From contig NC_092019.1 in the NCBI RefSeq assembly GCF_042242105.1, forward strand, positions 15,733,328-15,797,327: a stretch of DNA of 64,000 nt, read 5' to 3'. Numbering within the stretch: the stretch's first letter is position 1; each line of letters starts with the position of its first letter. This document shows, piece after piece, positions 40,201 through 53,900 of the stretch. Under the pieces are notes generated by a model. The model was not told where the DNA came from. It saw only the letters and a list, made by a program, of their open reading frames with translations, and searched no databases. The translations under genes were made by a program, and so were the position numbers. Origin of the DNA: Pempheris klunzingeri (Eukaryota > Chordata > Actinopteri > Acropomatiformes > Pempheridae).

Positions 40201-40572
40201 CATTCCTTTTCCCTCATTCTTTACTACACAAAGCTACCAGCTTCATAGATGCTAAAACACCTAAATGCTTTAACATTTACACTACAGACTTCATCCTTCC
40301 CAGGAGATCTGATCTTACTGTTGCCTTCCTCATTTCCTCCAAAACAGATGGAGTATCCGTTATACTGTTAAAGATAGGGTTATTAATTCCATTATTTTTA
40401 AATCTGGGCCTTATTTTTTACATATTTTGCATTCAAAATGACTGGCAGGTACAAAAAGATTTGGAATTGGTCCAGTAGATCGATCAGTCCAAACGAACTC
40501 AAAACCAAAGTCCCAGCAAACAGACAAGCAGACTAACTATCTGAGCCTGTCTTCTGGCAACACTGATTGCCA

Positions 40573-41850
40573 TTCTCATGTTTTCCATCAGCTCATCATC
40601 AGTTTGCATCTGAGACAGAGTTTAAAGCTACAGCGGACATTATGGGGAAATTTAAAGAGGGTGTTGGCAAAGAGCTGCACCAGAAACTACTGCAGAGAGC
40701 CAAGACAAAGAAGAACTGGGTGTGTAGTGGATCTGTAAATGTCTTGTCTTTGGTTACAGATGTCCTCTTTACTCACAGATATTTATTTATCCCCCAGCTG
40801 GAAGAATACTCTGCAGTACTTGAACCTGATCCACACGTAAGACAGGTTCACACACATTTTTCATAAGTTGTGTGTTTGTGGTGTGTTAAGCGGAAGTTGC
40901 TCTTCTTTTAACATAAAGTCATGTATATATGTAATTGTTTTTATTTGCCTCTTGCGTGTCTTAGGGAGAGGCTGGCTCCTCAGAAAGCTGGTAAAACAGC
41001 ACTAGATATGGACCAGTTCAGAATGCTGTTCTGCACCTGCAAAGTACCTGGAGTAAAGAAGGATACCATTCACAACTACTTCAAAACAGGTAGAACGAGC
41101 TCAGCTCTTATCTCTAACCTTCAGACACATCAGTGTCGTCCAGTTTCTCAGCCTACATATGGACAAATGGTCCAAAGAGGGCGCTACACTTCAGGACACC
41201 ATAGCCCCTCCCAACAGGTATGTGAGGGACATAAGGACAGAGGAAGTATTTTGACCAAATCAAATGTTTCATGAGGGTGTTGCATCTGTAAATATATTGC
41301 TCCAACTGTTATGATTTCTGAGCAAGATGTTAAAACTTAAAAGTACCGATTTATACTTGTAGTATTTATATTCCACAGTTGGTTTGAAATTCCTTAAGCA
41401 GTCAGAAGTTTGAAATTGTGTGCATCATCCCTGTTTTGTCCAGCTATATTATTAAAATGAGGTGATGCTCACTTACTGAATATACAACTTTTTAATAGTT
41501 ATATATGAGGCAGAAAGGTTAGTAATGCTGTGTATTTGTAAAAACAAAACAGGATTCTTAGTGATTGCAGCGTAAGTGCATGAATACAAATTTCAAATCT
41601 CCACAGCCTTTTGTATACAACATTTTCCTGGTTTAACTGTTCAGGCACTTCAGCTCTATTATTAACTCAGTGTGTAGAAAAAGATACGCTGCATCACGAC
41701 AATCAATAAATTATAAAAGAATTTGGCATAATACATAACATACTGTAGACCACAACTTATTTTTGATGATGGTCCTTGTGTCAGAGACATACTTGATGCA
41801 TTATGATACATTATGAATCCAGTGTATTGTTAGGGGGAAGAAAATGAAGG
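40573..41850 (+). pseudogene. partial tandem copy of crot (exons 2-4), broken
   Basis: Copies of coding exon 2 (40592-40719), exon 3 (40798-40836) and exon 4 (40965-41089) appear in the crot order and spacing. The exon 4 copy is identical to 31163-31287 over all 125 bases. The exon 3 copy lacks 143 bases (parent 30906-31048), which shifts the frame. After exon 4, two more losses (parent 31362-31454 and 31463-31663) remove nearly all of exon 5. Further on, 41385-41430 resembles the last crot intron near 37205-37250, and 41684-41823 resembles the crot 3' flank 38798-38945. Exon 1 and exons 6-16 are absent. It cannot encode an acyltransferase; transcription is not excluded. Confidence 0.92.
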
Positions 41851-41941
41851 CTTGCTGGCATTAACTTAGCCCTTTGGAGACATACAAATCTAAAACAATC
41901 AACAATCAGTGTAGTGCACCCTGTGTCCTCTCCTGGGCCTC

Positions 41942-44900
41942 TCATTCCTTCCTGTAGCCCATTTGTTTGGTGACTAGCATGTGGTAGACTCCCTTCTTGG
42001 CCAGCAGCTGTTGGTGTGTACCCTGTTCGACCACCACTCCTCCCTGGAAGACGGCGATGCGGTCTGCGTTTTGGATGGTGGACAGACGGTGGGCCACGAT
42101 GATACACGTCCTGCCTTTCCTGGCCTGGTCCAGTGCCTCCTGCACCACCTGGGAAGAGCATGACGACGAATGGAGAATTGATGCTTACGTGTCCACGCGG
42201 TGACCACTGAACACACTTTATGCATCCACTCCACTGTTATTAAAATCAAAATAGCACACATACCACATTAATACTGATTAAGTTACGACTATTTTTATTT
42301 ATGTGTGCATGACTAAATTAAGTACTGCTGTTTGCTTTGCTCCATTTGATCACCCATAAACTGTATCTTCTCTCTCTCTCTCTCTCTCTCCTGAGAAAAC
42401 CATGGCTCTAACTAGGTATTTTAATCTCAGGTATGATTTTATGGATATTAATATTAAATGTTGTGTAATCAGTGTTGCCATGATTGACATGGGAGAAGGT
42501 GAAGTAAATGATTAATGTTACACGTAATGTCAAGCAAAATAACTCATTTTGGTTATTTTTGCATTCCCATCTTGCTGACCAGACTAACCAGTGACAGCAC
42601 CAGCTGTGGAAATGATTTAATTACAAGCACTCACCCTCTCACTCTCAGTGTCGAGTGCCGAGGTGGCCTCGTCCAGGAGCAACACTTTGGGGTTGCGGAG
42701 GATGGCTCGAGCTATGGCAATCCGCTGCTTCTGGCCACCTGACAGCTGCGTTCCCTTGTCACCTGCTGGAGTGTTATAACTCTGCTCATACAAACACAGA
42801 GAGAGAAGGACGGGGCACATAATATTGTTAGTTTGCCCAAATAATGACAGAGGCGTCCTGTAGTCCACACACCTCGCTGTGAACAGTTTTCATTGTAGAT
42901 ACTTTCTACTAAAGAAAACCGTAACACCAAATTCACACATTCATTTACACATACATTTACAGATCAGCAATTTCCCAGAAAGTTTCCTGGAAAGAACCAT
43001 GTAATTGAAACAAATCATTATCAAAATAGAGAGACATGTTTAAGAAGGGTTCATTTAGTTGGAAGACCTGCCACATTTAATCCAAAATTAAGTTTTCATC
43101 CATTATTTATGAATTATGGAAACTTTACTCTCTATATATGTTGAATTGTAAACATTTTTCATGTTAAGCTGACTTGCTGTGCACTTACACAGTAAAACAC
43201 TGTGTAAACATGTTAGAATAGAGTATAGAATATACTACGTTACTGAAACACCAGGACATCGCAGCACAGTTACCTGCGGCAGTTCCTCTATGAAGCTGTG
43301 AATGTTGGCAGCTTTAGCAGCTGCCTGTATCTCGTCAATGGTTGCGATGCGGTTGTTGTCTCCGTAGGCGATGTTTTCGGCCAAGGTGCAGTCGAACAGC
43401 ACGGGCTCCTGGGATACGATGCCTATCTGGGATCTCAACCAGTGGATGTTCAGCTCTTTAGCATTTATACTGTCCAGCATCTGAAGGGGAAATGGTAGAA
43501 AAAACTATAGGTGTTGCTCAGTGTCTACATGTAATAATTGCTTGATTTGGTTCTTTTTTTGGTCCCCCAAGGGAAATATTTAGCTCTTAAGCTACTCAAT
43601 ACTCAACAGTGTCCACTATCTAGTCAAGAACTTTTTCTATGTGCCATTATGCTGAGCAGTGAGTGTGGAGGGGATTTTTAAGGACTTTTTATGGATCATA
43701 AACACTGATGAGACTAATCAGTCACCAAAACAGTGAGCTGAAGGTCTGTATAAAGCTCCACAAAGCCAAGTCTGATGATAATTATCTGTGAGTTTGTCAT
43801 TACTAATGATTTTTTTCACAAACAAGTTGTCTTGTGATCCATTAATGTAAAAATATGGATCATAGTTGCTTTGAATAGTCAACAAGTTCCCAAATCACAG
43901 TTGGTGGGGATTCAGAAATTGTTCCACCAGAAGAGACAGCGTTTACAATAGAGATAACATGGGAACCAGAGACAGCAATAAATATTGTTCTTTTCTCCCC
44001 CACAAGGCTGTCAGCAACAAAAGTAATTCCATCAAGGTAGATGAAATGATAAGTGCAGATAAAAAAAGATTAAAACACACACGCTACACAGACCTCATAG
44101 GTCATGGTCTCATCAGCACAATACTATAAAGTAGCAATAAACACACTGTCTAGCTAACCATTAGTTAACTGACTGTAGGTGAAGAGGCACAAGTGTGAGA
44201 CTGCCAGAAAAACATGTGTGTGCTTTTGTCTTCTCACCACTCTCCCCTCTCTGGGGTCATAAAACCTCTCCAGCAGCTGGATGGTGGTGCTCTTTCCACA
44301 GCCGCTGCTCCCCACCAAGGCCAGAGTCTCTCCCTTTTTCACCTTCAGATTCAGCCCTTGGAGGATGGGCACATCCGGACGTGAAGGGTAGTTAAACTTA
44401 ACATTCTCGAAGCGAACATTACCATCAAATTTGTCCTGGAGTTTGAAGAGTTGAAACAGAAGGGTTAGTTATGTGTGTAAAGAGGTGTAGTATAAGTATT
44501 GTGTTTGGTGTGTGGGGCTTCGTGTTATGTACCGGTGACTCTCCTTCCTGTGAAAGATTATCAATGTCAGGTACTCTGTTTATCAACATGATGAGGTGGG
44601 AAGCTGACAGTTTGGCCCTGGCGTAGTTTGGAGCAAAGGCGTTGGCCTCACCGACAGCCATGGCACCGTACAGAACAGCCGAAATCACACTGGGAGAAGA
44701 AGTCAAGACAGAAGTTTATTATTTATTTAGTTTATCGTTCACATAAACTAACGATGTTTATTCCAGCTCAAAGGTTGAAGGTGCACAAGACATCATAATG
44801 TCCATGGATGTGTCAGATCTGACTCACGCAGTAATGCAAAATTTCCACACGCCACCTTATTCTCTTCTTTAACGGACAATTTGTGGTTTTCAGTGAAAAT

Positions 44901-47900
44901 TCTCAACAATTCTGGCTGGACTGCCATGAACTTTGGTTAATATTCATGTACCCCTCAGAATTAATAGCAATAACGTCACTTTTCTTCTAGTGCCATCATC
45001 AGGTCAAAATTTCATTTATTTCACATAACTTAAAAACTAATGGCATTCCCTCAGCCTCAGCTGTACTTTGTGTCTAGTGCTAATTCGCAAATGTTAGCAA
45101 GTTGACATGCTAAACTAAGATGTTAAACATGGTAAACATTGCACCTGCTAATATTAGCTTTATCACTGAGAGCAAATTCCACACAGACAGACCGCACCAC
45201 CATTCTGCCCTCTACTCTTTATATGCTACAAAAGTTTGATATTGAAATATTCACATGCCAATCAATTTTTTTCACAATTGCACGATTACACCAAATAGAT
45301 CATTCTGGATGTCTTCACATCATCACATCAACCTCACACACTGGGGATCTTGGGAAAAATTTAAAATGAAAATCTGAAGGTGTACAATGCGTTTGTGGCC
45401 TATAAAATGTTCCATGGGGGTGCAGAGTTAATATTTCTGCGCTTTTATAGTTTTGCGTCCCTTCAGAGGCTCAAGGTGCAATGCACTTTGGACTTCCTTT
45501 TTATTTAACAGGTACAATAAAAACAAATGCAATGGCTTCTCTCAACATTGACACTCCAATTTATGTCAGGATCCTAAAACACGTGCGTGTGCCTGTTGGA
45601 TCACCAAAGGTACAGATGTCTCATGTGACTTTGTGCTCTGGGTTTGCACCAGCCCACCCCTTCACAGTGGCCCTTCACATACTTCAGGCCAGGGTAATGA
45701 TTAAAAGCCATAAACAGCCACTCCTCCCAGCAGATGTCAGATGTTACCCGCAAGTGCACACAAACTGCTGGATATCTTCTCTGTCATTAACTAAAACGCC
45801 TGGCTGTTCATCTCCTGACTAAACAACGTCATGCTGTCTGTCTACTCACAGGAATACCCCCTCAACGTCCATCCTTCCTTTCTTAATGAGGAAAGCTCCA
45901 AAGCTGAAACAGGCTGCATATGCAAAGTAGATCATGGCCTGGGAGAAGGAGAAGGTAATACCATACACATGGGCCTTTTTCTGGGCGCTCCTGTACAGAG
46001 AGTGAGGAAAAAGTGGCATCAGAAAGATAACTCATCCAAATAGTTCAATTTGATTAAAATACATATATAATTTTTGTTCATATATCCCAAGAAGATGGTG
46101 GATCAGTGGTTTAAATAATGTAATTTCTCATACTGGTATGGCACTTTGAGGTTTTCCTGATACAAAGCTTCAAACTTGGGTTCTCTGTTGAGAGAGACAA
46201 CTGTACGGATATTCTCAATGGCCTCTGTGGCAATCTGTGGAGACAAACCATACAAGCATTTTATCTACAACATGTCACACAGTGAGTGTTTTAACAAATG
46301 CAGCTAGTCCGTATAGAGGCGTGATAATGGTATTTGCATGACTGACTCCGGCTCACCCCACACTGAATCCCTACCTTTCCAGCCTTCTCCAACTCTTTCT
46401 TGTCTTCAGCAGCGTGCCCAGTAAGCATTTTCATCTCCACGGCTCCAGCCACCGCCATGATGGGCACCACCACCAGGATGACCAGGGTCAGCTCCCAGCC
46501 GTACACAAAGGAGATGATCACACCGGTGCCCAGGTTAGCAATGTTCTGGGCCAGCGTGGCCATACGTACTCCTGTGGCCTAAGGAGAGGTGGAACATCGG
46601 AACAAGACAGACGACAAGATCGCTGATTTAATTAGATGATTCGTTGCAGTAGTCTTTGTCGAATAGCTTTGTTTGTTGAGTGTGTCACCAGTGCTGAGAC
46701 TTACCCCTTGTACTTGGGCAGCATCTGTGGCCAGTCTTGTCGTGAGCGCTCCAACACTGTTTTTGGGGTTGTCAAACCAGCCAGGGTCCTACAAGAAAAC
46801 AAGGATAAACATTTTCCATTGGCTATGAAGAGAGAGGCAGGGCTCCATGGGTGATTATATATATATTAATTCAAAACCATATTGTCTGCTTTGCTAGCTC
46901 CGCCCCGATTTCTGACCTTAAACATAATCTGGGTTATTACTAATTTAGAATTGGTTACGATATTGAATGCTGTGTAGGTGTCTCGTGTCAGTTTGTAGCA
47001 CTCACCTGTCTCATCATGGACTTAAAGGCCTCGAGTCTCAGTTTCAGAGTCAGAAGCTCTCCAGATTTGCCGAAACAGAAACCCTGTGATAGTTTTACAG
47101 ACAAAAGAGATGAGCACACCTGGTCACTGACACGAACCTCTGTGATAAACTGTCTTGTCACCTGCTTGTGCTTATCCTGAAACACTATCATCTGGGTAAG
47201 GTGTGTGAGTGTGTGCTAACATCCATTTCTGTACAGACTCAAATGTAGTGAAGACTCTGAAGGAAGTATTCTGTGTCTGAGTATCTGAGCATGTCAATTA
47301 TTGTACAGATTGTGAAGCTTTTTAAGGCAAATTTTTTGATCTGTGACATAGGGATATATAAATAACATTGATTTGACTTGACTTTGTATGAGCTTTTTTG
47401 TTCTTGTTCGGCTGTGTGTCTCTATTAGTGCTTGAGTTTATTGAGAGAAACAAAAACAGAATCACTCTCCTTACATGTGTTCATTAGTTTGGCCAATTAA
47501 AACACTTCTAATAAAACACAAAGTTGACACAAAGCCATGACATCAGACAATGCTTCAAATATGGGTGCTTCACATACATCTTCAGACTTCCAGCACAGAA
47601 TAGTTACACAATCGCCACAGTTTCAAGGTGGACACCAAGTGTCACCAATTCAGTATCCAACCAAACGTGAAATAAGACCACAGTGACCCTGTTCTGTTCC
47701 TGAGTTATGGTGTTGAATAACTGCTAATAACTGTTGACCTCTGACCTTTTGGATATAAAATGTCATCAATTCATCATTTTATCCTATCAGACGTTTGAGT
47801 GAAATTTGTCATAATTAGTTTATGAATTCTTGGGTTACGTCCAAAAAACGTGTTTGTGAGGTCACAGTATCTTTAACCACTATGAACTAATCAGAATAGG

Positions 47901-50900
47901 AATCAGAATCAGAATTACTTTAATAATCCCCAGGGGGAAATTGCTTTTTGTTACACACAGCTCCAAAAGAATACACTTCAAACACAAAGTAAAATATAAA
48001 TATATAAAAGTATGAATAAAAAAAAAGATGTATTAAAAATACATCCTTGAGTCCAAGAGGATGTTTGTTCCAAATTTAAAGAAAATCCTGAGAAATTAGT
48101 AATTAGTGATTATCATTATACACATTAAAAACTCCTTTGAGGACAATGAACACATCTGAGAAATGAATGTAAGTTAACATGCATGTTTGTATGTGTACAC
48201 ATGTACCTGTAGAAACATGGTGACAAATGATACACCTCCAATAGCAGCAAACATCAGGGAAAAGAACGTGGATCTTTCCCTGATATAGTCTTGATCTTGC
48301 ACAGTAAACACCTGAGAGGAGAAAAAAAAACACTTTATTTGTGCAATTTTCTTCAACATCTAACAAATGCTGAAAGTAACATTGCAAATAACTTTTGTGG
48401 TGCACAGATACTAAGAGTAACGTTACAGTGATGATCTTGGAGAAGATGACAGCAAACAGTGGCTGCAACGCTCCGTTGATGACAGCACAGATGGTCCCCA
48501 CCAGTATGTACGGCCACTCAGGAAGGTTGAGACGCATTATTTTAAGAAACGACACAGGGGGAACGTTTTCATCCTGCAGAAAGAGAGAAAGAGCTGAGCC
48601 ACATCCCCTTTCTTTCTGCCTGCTTCTCTCCCATATTTCTCTGGGAGGAGATTAAGAAAGTGAACTGAATTTAGTCTGTAACTGATGGAATGCTTGCAAG
48701 ATGGAGGGAAAGTGGTTTGGAAGCAGAGAAGAATTATAAGATCTGCTGAGAAGGGGGAACAGCACGATGTCTTTTTGATCTGTACCCACAGTGGACACTA
48801 TCGGAGTTAAAAGACTGTACTATGAAGACGAGAGAGCAAGTATTGCAACTCCAGTAGCACTTCTGGAGTTATTATAGATAGTAACTGGAGTTACTATAGA
48901 TAGTAAAATATATTTTGGATCAAATATTTCTTATTTAAGATAGGGATCATTTGGTAATTGCGTTTATTCTACCTGCCAGAGAAATGGGGAGATTGGACCA
49001 CCTATCTTGTTCAAAATGAGACACCCTGGGCTACAGGGTTTAGTCAAAAAAGTTCATTCACATAAGTTCAGTTTATAAACAGAGACCCTGACATACTTAA
49101 CTTGATTAACAGGATTTTTGACATAACGTAATCAATCGTCAGCATATAACAACACCTTATGCTCCATCTCCCCTCTGTAAATCTAATCGTAACCATTCAT
49201 GACGCACGACACAAATGCTGACATCACGCAACCTCTATGGACATGTAGAACTTTGTACATATGTTTTTACATATACTGTGCATATTGTTATATTCCTTTT
49301 ATTATATTTTTATATTTTCATTGTACCTGACCCCGGCTATTCTATTCTATTCTATTCAATTCTATTCTATTCAGTAGCTCAGGATTTGATAGCAAACACT
49401 AACTAGAAAAGTGCACTCAGTTGCCTGCAGAGCTCTGCCAAGTGATCTGTGCGGTGGTTATTCATAACCTTACCTAAACCTAAGCCCGACTATGGAGGGC
49501 ACCACTCCAGGAAACATCAAAGGGAAGATCCGGGGAAGAGACTTCAAAACTACAGCTGTTAACACCAGCTCACTTACAGTCAAGATGACGGCAAAGACAA
49601 CAGAAACTTTAACTTTAATATGGGACCAACTTTTCCATGGATGTCAGCTTCTGAGCCATGACAAAGGCCAAACTGTGGCCTGCAAGAGTTAGCTTGAACA
49701 GAAGCTGAGCACTGAACACTGAATACATTTTTCACCAAAACCAAACCTGTTTATGGCCGTGAAAAGACAAAGCCTTCTCAGCATCTAATGATACAAGGAC
49801 TTCTTGTAACTGTGAAGTTGGACTGTGATCGTATATAATAGTGTATAGCCCTTGAGGATTGGAAAAATAACAAGCTAGTTTTTACAGAATCTGGTTGATC
49901 TGTTGAGGTAACATTCCCCAATTTTTTTTACCTCTGAGGCGTCTTATGCAAGTGTTGATCCAGCCACTCAAACCCCACAGATGTTGCACAACAGCTCACC
50001 TCTTCTGGCTTCTCCTGGGAAAATTTTTCTTTCTCTCCCTCTGAGGCAGCTAAGGAGGAGCTTCTTGTGGACTTCCTTTTGAACAGAGAGGACTGAGAGA
50101 AGGTCTTGACTAACGGGCTTGTCTCATCTGCAGACAGCTCATGCTCGACCTCCTCCCCATCATCGACGTTCTGAAAGGTCTGCAATAAGGAAAGACGGGA
50201 TTTTTAAAAAAATATGTGCAAAAAGACACAATAAATATCAAAGATAGACCATTCTGAAATCACAAAGCTCCGCGTGAATTTGAGTCCAAACAAACGGTGT
50301 GTCAGTGTGTTCATGTGAGTGTATGTTACCTGCATGGTGACCAGTGTATGGTAGACACCCTGTTTTTCCATCAGTTGGCTGTGAGTCCCCAGCTCTACAA
50401 CTTCACCTTTCTGGACGCCAGCGATGACGTCTGCATTTCTGATAGTTGAGAGGCGGTGAGCCACGACTATTGTGGTTCGACCCTGTCTGACCTGCACACA
50501 AAGAGAGTTTTTATGTCTACACTTACATTTACAAGAAGACATTAAAATGTAAATTCATGCACATACAACATGTAAATAAATGTGCAAAATTAACAATTTG
50601 GTATGCTAGCATTTGCTAATTAGTCCAAAGTGCACTGAGGCTGACAGGAATGCCTTTAGTTCTGCAAATATTTGGTCAAAAACCAGTTTTGGTATAGAAC
50701 AACTTAGTCAAATTTTGCTGGTGGCGTTAGTGGAAGACTCACAAACGTTCTTACATCCTCTTGGTTGATTGGTTTTGTCCAATCACACACAAATAAGTGT
50801 TTGTCCCACCTTTTCTGTAATCTGAAATGTTTTCTCAAATCCCTGGCAATCCATCCAATAGTTGTTGAGATATTTCAGTCTGCACTAAAGTGGTGGACCA

Positions 50901-53900
50901 ACCAACAGAGAGACCAAAATTGTCTCTCTGTGTGTTTGTACCTTGTCAAGTGCAGCCTGCACAATGGTCTCACTCTCTGCATCAAGAGCAGATGTGGCTT
51001 CGTCCAACAGAAGGATTTTAGGGTCCCGGACTAGAGCTCGAGCAATCGCAATCCTCTGCTTCTGTCCACCACTCATCTGAGTCCCTCGGTCTCCGACCAG
51101 CGTACCAAACTTCTGCTCAATGATAAGAGTCTCAATATTAGCAAGTGGTGGACAGAGTTATTGATAAGAGGACAGAGAATCATAAATACAGTCATACATC
51201 AGGAAGGTTCATAATGAAGTCATAAGCATTAGCCTCCTTGGTAGCTTGTTCGATCTCCTGCTGCGTCACGTTCGGTCGGCCGAATCTGATGTTCTCAGCG
51301 ATGGTGGTGGCAAAGAGGATGGGCTCCTGACTCACTACTCCGATCATCTCTCTCAGGTAACGGATGTTAAGAGAACGGATGTCGTGACCGTCAATAAGCA
51401 CCTAAAAAGTGGGAACCAAAAGGAAAAGAGTTTTGAATTTAAATCTAAACAGCATCACCTCAATTGTTGCTAAAAGAACAGTTTTTTTTCCATTTTCGGA
51501 AATGCCCTTATTTACTTTCTTGCTGAAAGTCAGAAGAGAAGAATGATACCACTCTCATGTCTATGTCTCCAAAGCTAACAAAGTCAATGCTAAAGCTCTC
51601 TAAGCAACATGGAACTATTCCTTTAACCTTTAACAGCATATATGTCTCTTTCACAAAGATAAGATTTATCAAAGCATACCACTGGCTGGTATGACAAAAA
51701 AATTTATTTCAAGAAAGTTTTGAGACTTGATGAGAAGTTGATTTTAATGTTGCTGTAAAATTGATGGAAACCAAATGCTTCCTGGAAGGCAGGAAAAAAG
51801 CCTTTTGTGTCTCCGTAGTGAGCTGCATGAAATCAGTTGTCGGTTGGGGTTGAAAACTACAAGTTTGAACATGCAATAAATGTGGAGTTAGAGAGAAGTG
51901 AGACCTCTATAGCCCACTTCTCCTCTTTGCTCGAGGCTGGTAACACACCTGAATCTCCGGCTGATGGTGCGGTAATCTAGCTTTGAGTGATATAGTGCCA
52001 GGGTTTGACAAGGAAGAAGAATGCTTTGGAAAACTAAGATTAGTCACCAGTTCAGCATCCAACCAAATGTGAAATATGATCACAATCTCCCCCTCTGGTC
52101 CTGGGTTATGGCGTTGGATAATGGCAAATAAAAGTGTTTTGCAGAACATTATGAAGTCAAAGTGAAGGTGACCGTTTGACCTCTGACCTCTGAAATGTAA
52201 CTAGTTCATCCTTGTGCCCAAGTGGAAAAGAAATTATTTTATTTATTTATTTATTCTATATATTTTAAGAAATTAAAATAGATTTTAAGAGGCTTGAGAT
52301 TGACAAGAATGGGACAGACGGACGGACGGAAAGAAAGACCACTCAAAAACATAACAAAGAGGATATGTCTGCTTCTGCTGCATCGATTTTGTTCTGTTTT
52401 TTCAAACTTTGAGTCTTTCAGAGTGCAGTGCTAAATCTGCGGTGCGCTCTTTTAATTCCTTAGGTGACAAAACCTGTACCTCAGCTGTAGCAGAGTGGAT
52501 GTGATGACAGATGCTGAGTGAGAGTCCTTTGAATTAAGTAGTTTGGAAATATCACTTACTTGTCCTTCCTGAGGGTCGTAGAACCTCTGCAGCAGCTGGA
52601 TCGTGGTGCTTTTACCACAGCCGCTGCTACCCACCAAGGCAATGGTCTGTCCATTTGTCACGCTCAGGCACAAGTTATTCATTATCTATAAATGAAAACA
52701 ATGTCAGTTATGAAATCCAATTTGAAGAGATGAAATAGATTGTGTTCTCTTTTAGAGCTCAATAAACAGCTTCTATGGGGAACGTACTTTGATGTCCGGC
52801 CTCGACGGGTAGCTGAAGTGGATGTTCTTGAACTCTATGTCTCCCCTGATCGAATCAGGCTTGAAACCGGCATCTGAATAGCTGTCGATGTTTGGTTTCT
52901 GTTGAGACAAGAGTTTTTAGTTCTAAAACTCAGCTTCATTCTAGTTTGTAGTTCGGTCACAGTTGGATAAAAAACCTGATTCTAATCATAACCTCAAACA
53001 GACAATGGGAGGAAGGCCGTTAACCCTCCAGTTACAGTGAGCGTACTTAACAAGGCTAATGTTTATTTCCACAGCTCTTTGTGTTTTCACTGCTGCTCCC
53101 CGTGCAGTTAAACACACACATCTCTATTCTCTCTCTTGCTTTGCTGCTGTCGAAGGTTAAGCTCTGTGTTGACAGAGGATTTGAGGCTGTTTTATGTCCC
53201 TCTTGGAGGCCTCACACTTCAAACTGGACATTAAAATAAACTTGATCTATAAAGCACCTTTCAAGGTCAGACGTTACAATAAAACACATATGAACAACAT
53301 AGAATAGAGACACAATGAAAAATATTAAATAAAACAGAGATAAAAAATAAATAAAAGTAACTAAAACCAAGCTGGCTACAGATCTTGTCCGATGAGAGAG
53401 AGTTACAACATTCAGAGGCCATGACTTCGACTCATTCAGGTGGAAGCATGGAATAACTAAAAAGCCTTCAGAGGAGATTCCATACTTTTTCAGTTTTGCT
53501 TGAGGCTATGTGCATGCTAATTTGTGTTCATGTGCAAATAGTTGCACTACAGAACCAGCAGTTTGTTGAATGCAGGATCCTGTAGCTGTACTACAAACTA
53601 ATTTAAATATGTTGTCAAAGTCTAACAGGCGAGTTGTAAAGTAATCCAGCCTTCACCAGAGCAGCAAGAGACAAAACTTAGCCTGACATCAAGTGCCTCA
53701 GTTAAACATACTGGTTATGTTGCATGTTTCTGGAGACATATAAACCATTTTACATTCGAATTTTGTGAGTTGCATGACAAGGAAGCCTGTGTACTGTGCA
53801 TGTGATACCTGATACCTCTTTTAGCCTCACAGTAAGTTCAGGAAGTGGAGAGTTACAATTGTGCAGTATCAACTAAATGACCTGCAATCTTCATGCGAAC

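Larger units (their letters stand above)
37429..40572. other. crot 3' UTR and repeat-bearing spacer
   Basis: No gene. AATAAA at 38713-38718 is a plausible crot poly(A) signal. Beyond it is AT-rich sequence with a CCAATCA direct repeat (39514-39580) and an antisense reverse-transcriptase relic (about 39850-40200). Confidence 0.6.

Noticed and set aside
40921-41274. A functional second crot gene
   Set aside because: Only three exons are present, one with a 143-base frame-shifting loss, and the catalytic region around the active-site histidine is absent.
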